Below are positions 63,705 to 64,000 of a stretch of 64,000 bases of DNA, piece by piece; position 1 is the first letter of the stretch; each line of letters opens with the position of its first letter. The DNA is taken from the NCBI GenBank assembly GCA_003388505.1, contig QQVO01000060.1, forward strand, positions 124,001-188,000. Direction: 5' to 3'. The stretch is from Planctomycetota bacterium (GTDB lineage: Bacteria; Planctomycetota; Planctomycetia; Planctomycetales; Planctomycetaceae). The position numbers and the translations under genes were made by a program. The notes beneath the pieces are model-generated. The model worked only from the letters and a program-made list of their open reading frames with translations, had not been told where the DNA came from and did no database searches.

Positions 63705-64000
63705 ATGACGGCCGCCGTAATGGCGACAACGCTGAGCGAATACCTGCAGACCGCCGACTGGGCGTTTCTGCCGCTCGATGCTGTCTGGGCGGATGCTGCT
63801 GCGGCTGTTGTCCACATCACTCTGCTGGCGATTTTTTTCGGTCTGCCGGCGTTCGTGTTCATCTGGGCGGAACGAAAGGTTTCGGGCCGCATCCAGGACC
63901 GGCTCGGGCCCACTCGCGTCGGAGGCAAGTTCGGCTGGCTGCAGTCGCTCGCCGACGGTGTGAAGCTCATTCAAAAAGAGGATCTCTGGCCGAAGGCCGC
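63705..64000 (+). CDS. nuoH: NADH-quinone oxidoreductase subunit H, 5' part (runs off the window)
   Basis: The first 98 codons are visible. After a first membrane helix (about 33-54, [20 protein letters not shown]) comes the hallmark [20 protein letters not shown] of NuoH, then [20 protein letters not shown]. NuoH forms the quinone-binding interface of complex I in the cytoplasmic membrane. Start is ATG 63705 or ATG 63720. The rest of the gene, and perhaps other nuo genes, lie beyond 64000. Confidence 0.9.
   Translation, partial: MTAAVMATTLSEYLQTADWAFLPLDAVWADAAAAVVHITLLAIFFGLPAFVFIWAERKVSGRIQDRLGPTRVGGKFGWLQSLADGVKLIQKEDLWPKA

Overview
The window looks like a chromosome segment of a planctomycete (Planctomycetes, Pirellulales/Planctomycetales type). 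The basis is high GC, a DUF1559 prepilin-like protein paired with a transthyretin-like lipoprotein, large VCBS/FG-GAP proteins with ASPIC/UnbV tails, a PQQ-type beta-propeller giant, WD40 and SpoVR proteins, and many small dispersed intergenic repeats. Names rest on motif recognition by eye; no database search was run.

Region 1 (about 263-8857) is an integrated element bounded by a 22-bp direct repeat. It has a P4-type tyrosine integrase at its right end and an excisionase-like HTH protein. It also has a RepA-like AAA ATPase followed by clustered CCCACGT repeats, a zinc-ribbon protein, a terminase-small-subunit-like HTH protein and small unknowns. At the left end is a plus-strand cargo operon that includes a 53-codon HicB-like ORF. 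No capsid, portal or conjugation gene was seen.

Region 2 (9-31 kb) is chromosomal: a WD40 membrane protein, a zinc-ribbon membrane protein, and the DUF1559 prepilin behind a good sigma-54-type promoter. Then come a minus-strand operon of three large exported proteins (PQQ propeller with embedded methyltransferase fold, then two VCBS/UnbV proteins), an MlrC peptidase divergent from an Nramp-like transporter and an enolase-superfamily enzyme, and tRNA-Arg(CCG).

Region 3 (31-52 kb) holds a LolD/FtsX-type ABC exporter, an HDAC-family deacetylase, an NtrC-family sigma-54 activator, a sulfotransferase-like protein, a GspE-like ATPase, a STAS protein, pyrB with a metal-site-less pyrC homologue, Hsp20, SpoVR and an LplT-PlsC-Aas fusion.

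Region 4 (52.0-59.2 kb) is the most interesting: two tandem 5'-truncated Rhs cassettes, each followed by an immunity gene. The first ends in a Hint domain and a DddA-like (SCP1.201) deaminase and is followed by an Imm1-like protein. The second ends in a GHH/HNH-like nuclease and is followed by a SUKH-like protein. The array is bracketed by a direct repeat of about 172 bp carrying a REP-type hairpin, and a truncated REP-associated transposase lies at its right edge. Region 5 (59.5-64 kb) has a GlmL-like ATPase, a thioredoxin-like protein, a GNAT acetyltransferase and the start of nuoH, which runs off the window.
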